Of a DNA stretch of 64,000 bases, positions 58,901 through 64,000 are shown in pieces. The stretch spans positions 253,001 to 317,000 of the forward strand of contig LSRY02000056.1 of assembly GCA_001643675.2 (NCBI GenBank). The letters are read 5' to 3'. This stretch comes from Monocercomonoides exilis (taxonomy: Eukaryota; Preaxostyla; Oxymonadida; Polymastigidae). Under the pieces are notes generated by a model. It made no database searches. It had not been told where the DNA came from and saw only the letters and a list, made by a program, of their open reading frames with translations. Position numbers and translations under genes: made by a program. The first letter of the stretch is position 1. Each line of letters starts with the position of its first letter.

Positions 58901-61900
58901 CCGGCTGCTGCAAAAGTGGCTGGAAGAACGAAGGGTCGCTCTGAGGCGGGAAGAGAGGGGCAGAAGAAGACGGCTGAGAAAGAGGAGAAGGAGGAATGGA
59001 ATGTGGAGAAAGCAATTGGCGAGGTTGGTGTGATTGATGAGGTTGAAGAGATTGATGGGATGGCTGGGAATCATAACGAGGATTGGAAGATTGGGGATTA
59101 AGACGGATCACTCGAGAGGGTTGAGAACGTTGTTGCTGTTGCTGCTGTTGTTGTTCAGAAGAGGAAGAAGAAGAAACAGAAGAAGAAGAGGAGGAGGAGG
59201 AAGGCGAAGGCAAAGGAGAAGGAGAAGAAGCAGCTGAAATAGGAGGAGTTGGATAAGAAGGATTGGAATAAGGATAAGCAGATGGAGGAAGAGCTTTCAT
59301 CTGCGATGGATGAATTCCCGTGCCTCTTCCTTCCCACACAGCAGCAACAGAAGAAGAAGAAGCAGACTGAACACCCAGTGAAGAAGAAAGAGGAGTGGAA
59401 GAATTGGAAGGAATGTTGCTTTGAACGTATTCTGATGCAGATGCATATGGATATCGCTCAAGTGAAGTATCGGTGTTTTGCTGGTCGCCATATGGAATGT
59501 TTGGAGTGGATGTGTTTGAATTTGGATTGGCAGAAGAAGAATTCGAAGAATTTGAAGAAGCAGAAGCAGAAGCAGAAGAAGATGAGGAAGAAGAAGCTCC
59601 CTGTGGAGAAAGCAGCGGAGAGCTTGTCTGTCCCAAGAGCGGGCGATGGGACTGTCTTGGATTGGAGAGCGGAGGGATGGTTCTTCCTCTGTCCGCAGAA
59701 AGAGGAGAGTTCAGTTTGATGATTGGCTGGCGATGTTCATTGTGAGGAAGCAAGGGTTGCTGCGTTGGAGTGAACGATGCTCTTCCCAGCGGAGAATTGG
59801 GCTGGAATGCAAAGGGAGGATAAGGCGGAGGTTGGAGAGGAGGTTGCAACTGCTGCAACTGTTGTATCTGCTGTAATTGTTGCATCTGTTGCATCTGCTG
59901 CATTTGAGGAGGTGGCATTGGTGGCTGCATCTGGGGCGGCTGCTGCTGCTGAGGTGGGGGATATGGCTGGTGGAGACAGGGGGAAAGCGTTCTGCGCAAC
60001 GAGCCAGAAGAAGTCGCAGCTGATTGAATGGGCAGAGCAGACGGAGAAGGCGAGGAGAGCGCTCGTCGTGGGTCCATCTGCTCCCATTGGGATGAATGAG
60101 GTGGAAGGGGAGAGTTCATAGGCATCTGAGGGGCAGGCATGGGCAGTGAAGGATAGGCAGAATAAGGAGCGTGGGGGGATATGAGAGAAGGAGCAGAGGG
60201 AGAAGAGAAAGAAAGAGACGTCAGGGAATTCTTGGCGGGTGTGCGCTGGCCAGCAGTGGTGACTCTGAGTGACTTCTGCATGTTTGAAGGAGGAAGAGGG
60301 ATCAATGGCTGCATCGGCTGAAGCTGCTGCTGCATCTGTTGCATTGCCTGTTGTTGTTGCTGTTGTTGTTGCATTGCCTGCTGCTGAGTGAGTGGCTGCA
60401 TTGATGGTGGATATCCAGCCATCATCGAGGGAGAAGGCAGAAACGGAGGGGCTAGCTGCATTCCAAGTGAGGCAGCTGAGAGAGAAGGAGGAGCACCTGC
60501 TGCTGCAATGAAGGAAGAAGGAGAGCGAGAAGGAGACGGGAGAAGAGGCATCGACTGCTGAGCAGCTGGAGATATGAGCATTCTCTGGTGATGATGGTGC
60601 TGGCTCTGCTGAATCTGCTGCTGTTGTTGTTGCATCTGTTGAATCTGTTGAATCTGCTGCTGCTGCTGCTGTTTGAATGGATGAATGCCATCTGCATAGA
60701 CATACGAAGGCAGCTGTGTCCTCTTCAGCTGCTTCACATCGATCTCCATTGAGGCATCGATCTCCTCCCACACGTTGATCGTGTTCATCAGCCACTCGTC
60801 CACCTTCATGTCGACAAAGGCTGTGATTTCCTCGTCGTTCATGACAGGAAAGAGAGGAAAAGAGGAGAACGCAGACGGGCTGAAGGAAGGGGCAAAGAGA
60901 GAGGAATGCATCTTCTGCGAAGGAGATGGGGTGGCAATGGGAGTGGTGGATGTGGCGTGGATGGTGGTGGTATATGGGGTGAATTGGGAGGAAGACGAGG
61001 AAGAAATGGAAGAAATGGAAGAGGAAGAAGAGGATGAGGAAGAAGAAGATGTTGTTGTTGTTGTAAGGGGAGACACTCCATAAGAAGTGGAAGAAGAAGA
61101 AGAAGAAGCAAATGAAGAATAAGGCTGCTCGTGAAGAGGTGTGGAAGGTGTATGAATTCGAGAAATGGGAGAAACAATTCTTGAATCACTTCCAAATTGA
61201 GCTGAAGATTGAACAGAATTTGAAGAATAAAGTGGATTTGGCGAAGGAGAAGGAGCAGATGGCAGAAGAGGCATCCGAACTGGAGTTAGAACAGAGGTAG
61301 ATGCAATGGCTGTGCTTTTGGATGAAGACAATGTTGTTGTTGATGAAGTTGATGTTGCTGATGTTGATAGAACTGTTGAGACTGTAGAAGAAGATGCTGA
61401 TGATGATGGCACAGATGTTTCTGTGTGTTGTTCAGCAGAAATTTTTGAGTCATTTGTCTTTGCTAGTTCATCGCTTCTTTCTTCTTTCTTCTTTCCTTCT
61501 GTTGCTCCTTCAGTTTCATTGTTTGTTTTATCATCAGATTTTCTATTGTTTTCTTTGTTTTCTTCGCTTTCCGGTTTGTTTTCATCTCCAAATTGATTCG
61601 AATCAACATTTTTATCTGCTTCTTCCTCTGATATAGCTATGTCCTGTTTCAAAGGCATTGGTTTTTCTTCTTCTTCTTCTTCTTTAGCAGAAGTTTCAAC
61701 TGATTGTTCAGAAGAAGAAGAAGATGATGATGATGATGAAGATAAAGATAAAGAAGAAGAAGAAGAAGAAGAAGGCTGTTCAGACTCCAAAGGTGGAGAA
61801 AAGACAAGTGGAGGCGAAGAAGCTGGAGAGCTGCCGGGTTGCTTCGCTATGTTTGACTGCGATGGCATAAGCATGTTGAAATTGAGAGTTGAAGACGAAG

Positions 61901-63595
61901 AAGAACCAGAAGCAGAAGCAGCAGCAGCAGAAGAAGAAGAAGAAGAAGACGATGATGATATCGATGAATCCAGAGATTGTTCTGTTTGAACTATTTCTGT
62001 GTGTTCCTTCTCTCCATTGTTTTGCTCTTCCTTTGTCATTGTATCTATTTCTGGTGTCAGTGTGGCTGGTGAAAGAGCAGTTGTGTTGCTTGTAAGAGAA
62101 GCATCAGCCATTTCTCTTGTTCTGCTCATCGATATGGCAGGAGGTGTAGTCACTGCAACTGCAGCTGTAGATGAAGATGAAGAAGGAGAAGGAGAAAAAA
62201 AGGAAGAAGAGGAAGAAGGAGAAGGAGAAAGAGATGGAGCAGAAACATTGGCAGATGTGGCTGAAGGAGTGCAGGGAACAGACACTGCCAGAGAAGCAGA
62301 AGCCAAAACAGAAGAAGAAGCAGAAGAAGAAGAAGAACAGGAAATTGAAGTTGTTAACATATCTTTTCTGTCCAAAGAAGGCGTCGGCATTTTCGCTTCT
62401 GGTGTTGTTGAGGCAGAAATTGGTGTTTGAAACACAACATTCTTCTGCTTTCCTTCGACTGCCTCGCTTCTGCTGTTTGTCTGCCCTTCTTCTTTCTTCC
62501 CTGTTTTCCCTTCCATCTCAGATGGACTGCTGCCTATTGTTCCATTTGCATTTCCATTTCTGTTGTTGTTGCTGTTATTGACGTTGTTGTTGATAAGATT
62601 GTTATTTCCAACCCCATTTGCATCACCTTCTCCATATCCCTCTCCTTCTCCTTCCCCATTCACTCCATTTGCTCCATGAGTTCCATTGTTTCCATTTCCT
62701 TCTGCCCTTCCTCCTCCTCCTCCTCCCCCTTCTTCCTCCTCTTCTTCCTCCTCCTCATACTCTCCCATCTCTTCGTCATATTCTCCCAGTTCGTTTCCCC
62801 ACAGCTGTGCCGTCATTTCTGCTGTCATCTCAGTCATCTTCATCATCTGCTCCTTCTGCTTCGTCGGCGGCAGAATAAACAGCCCCACAAAAAACGTGGC
62901 AGAAGGGTGACTCACTTTCACCAGCTTCTTCACGGTTATCATCCGCCGCTTGCTGCAGCTCTTCTTCTTATTCTTCTTATTCTTCTTCTTTATCTTCTTC
63001 GTTTTGCTCTCTTCTGCTGTTTTTGTCTCACTTGTTGGAGTATTGTTGGATGGAGCGTCTGTGCTTTGTTGAGAAGAAGAAGAAGAAGAAGAAATGGCTT
63101 CTGTTGAATCTTTCTTTGTATCTTCCCCACCAAAATGCACATCTGATAGCCTTCTTTTCTTTGGCATCAACGAATCTTCATCAAACGCATCTGATTCTCC
63201 ATTTTTGCTGCTGTCTTCTTTGCTCTGTTCTTTCGATATGCCTGTTTGGTTTTGACTCTGGTTGTTATCATCAGCGGCACTTTTATCAGAAAAATTATCA
63301 TCCTTGTCACCTTCTGCTCCTTCTTCTCCTCCTTCTTCCTCTTCTTCCTCTTCCTCTTCTTCATCACTTTCTTCTTCTTCTTCAATTTTCTCCTCTTCCT
63401 CTTCCTCCTCCTCTTCTTCTGTCACTTCCTCTGAAAAGAAAGGAATTGGATGTATTCTTGCAACAGAAATGCCCACGCAGTCCTCAAGTGACTGCAGAAG
63501 ATGCCGCAAACGCGACTCGCAAAAGGAAATCCTAAGTAGAAATAAAAATTGAATGAATTGGAGAAGGTTTGATTAGAAATAGAATGTTCAGGTGG

Positions 63596-63628
<33 letters not shown>

Positions 63629-64000
63629 AGAAGAAGAAGAAGAAGAAGAAGAAGAAAATGTCATATTTTTTTTATTAAAGTAAAGAAATATAATTATGAG
63701 ATAATAAATAAATAAATAAACCACAAACCATTTCTTAAACGAGTCATATCCACTTGTGGATATTTTAATCTGCAGATATTTCTTGTATTTCCGAAACATC
63801 GACGTCTCTTCGAGAAACTGCGAGAAAAAAGAAGGCGGACAAAATGGATGGAAAACAGGTGAAATTGGCATTGCCGGAACAGCGCCTGGCAAAATAGACG
63901 AAATCGCATCGGCAAATGCAGAAGCAGACAGAGAAGACAAAGAAAAGGAGGAAGAAGAAAAAGAAGAAGGGGAAGAGGAAGGGGAAGGGGAAGAGAGAGG
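55992..64000 (-). CDS. poly(A) polymerase, C-terminal part (5' end beyond window)
   Basis: Canonical nuclear poly(A) polymerase, which adds mRNA poly(A) tails. Exons seen are 64000..63729 and 63531..55992, split by a 197-nt phase-2 intron; 2603 residues are inside the window. The identity rests on the PAP RNA-binding domain. FRKYKKYLQIKIS..FKKWISFCESRLRHLLQSLE with HPIPFF matches the segment after the catalytic core. HPSATFFVGLFILP (about 300) follows an acidic insert. EITAFVDMKVDEWL..MEIDVKQLKRTQLPSYV (about 990-1032) completes the domain after a further insert of about 670 Ser-rich residues. The remaining 1,570 residues are Gln-rich, Pro-rich, KEKE-rich and poly-Ser. The catalytic nucleotidyltransferase domain must lie to the right of 64000. 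The codons at the right edge are also Ser-rich. Confidence 0.85.
63598..63656 (-). repeat. (TTC)10-T29 pyrimidine tract within a poly(A) polymerase intron
   Basis: On the plus strand a run of 29 A is followed by ten GAA units. Read in the gene's direction this is about ten TTC then 29 T, ending about 66 nt before the acceptor at 63532. It may be an extended polypyrimidine tract or a slippage-prone microsatellite. Confidence 0.9.

Overview
This is a eukaryotic nuclear window. Thirteen protein-coding genes sit on both strands, divided by AT-rich spacers. I placed 36 spliceosomal introns by requiring GT..AG ends, reading-frame closure and restoration of known protein motifs; most are about 46-233 nt. 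Stops TAA, TAG and TGA all appear to be read as stops, so the code looks standard. The repertoire, the intron density, a very long beta-helix (pectin-lyase-like) membrane protein with a degenerate kinase tail, and massive poly-Ser stretches suggest a free-living or gut flagellate protist, most like an oxymonad/Preaxostyla metamonad (Monocercomonoides/Blattamonas-like). This placement is an inference; Streblomastix is less likely because it reads TAA/TAG as Gln.

Layout. 1-2993 (-): ATG4 autophagy protease, 3' end cut by the window edge. 3460-6711 (-): SPX-domain DASS transporter. 7098-9789 (-): RCC1-like beta-propeller protein in 8 exons. 9946-10984 (+): METTL21-like methyltransferase in 7 exons. 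11119-13627 (-): NSUN5/Rcm1 rRNA m5C methyltransferase. 13690-14283 (+): nucleoside 2-deoxyribosyltransferase-like protein. 14530-15733 (-): secreted Cys-rich hypothetical protein. 16015-17311 (+): VPS26 retromer subunit. 18291-27269 (+): giant beta-helix repeat receptor with pseudokinase tail. 27270-33435: 6.2 kb AT-rich island with four inverted-repeat pairs and one orphan exon-like fragment. 33436-39897 (+): LCAT/phospholipase A family enzyme. 40929-48878 (-): casein kinase 1 with an enormous Ser-rich tail. 49073-53620 (+): CEP164-like WW/coiled-coil protein. 53888-55079 (+): WW domain fused to four membrane segments. 55992-64000 (-): poly(A) polymerase, 5' part beyond the right edge.

The most striking feature is architectural. 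In at least five enzymes (ATG4, SPX transporter, NSUN5, LCAT, poly(A) polymerase) huge Ser- or Glu/Lys-rich low-complexity segments lie inside conserved folded domains, separating catalytic or binding residues by hundreds to about 1,400 residues. All inserts lie in single long intronless exons, while the short introns fall only in conserved sequence. The genes do not form a pathway; they are ordinary housekeeping, trafficking, RNA-processing and ciliary genes packed tightly, often as divergent pairs only 62-281 bp apart.
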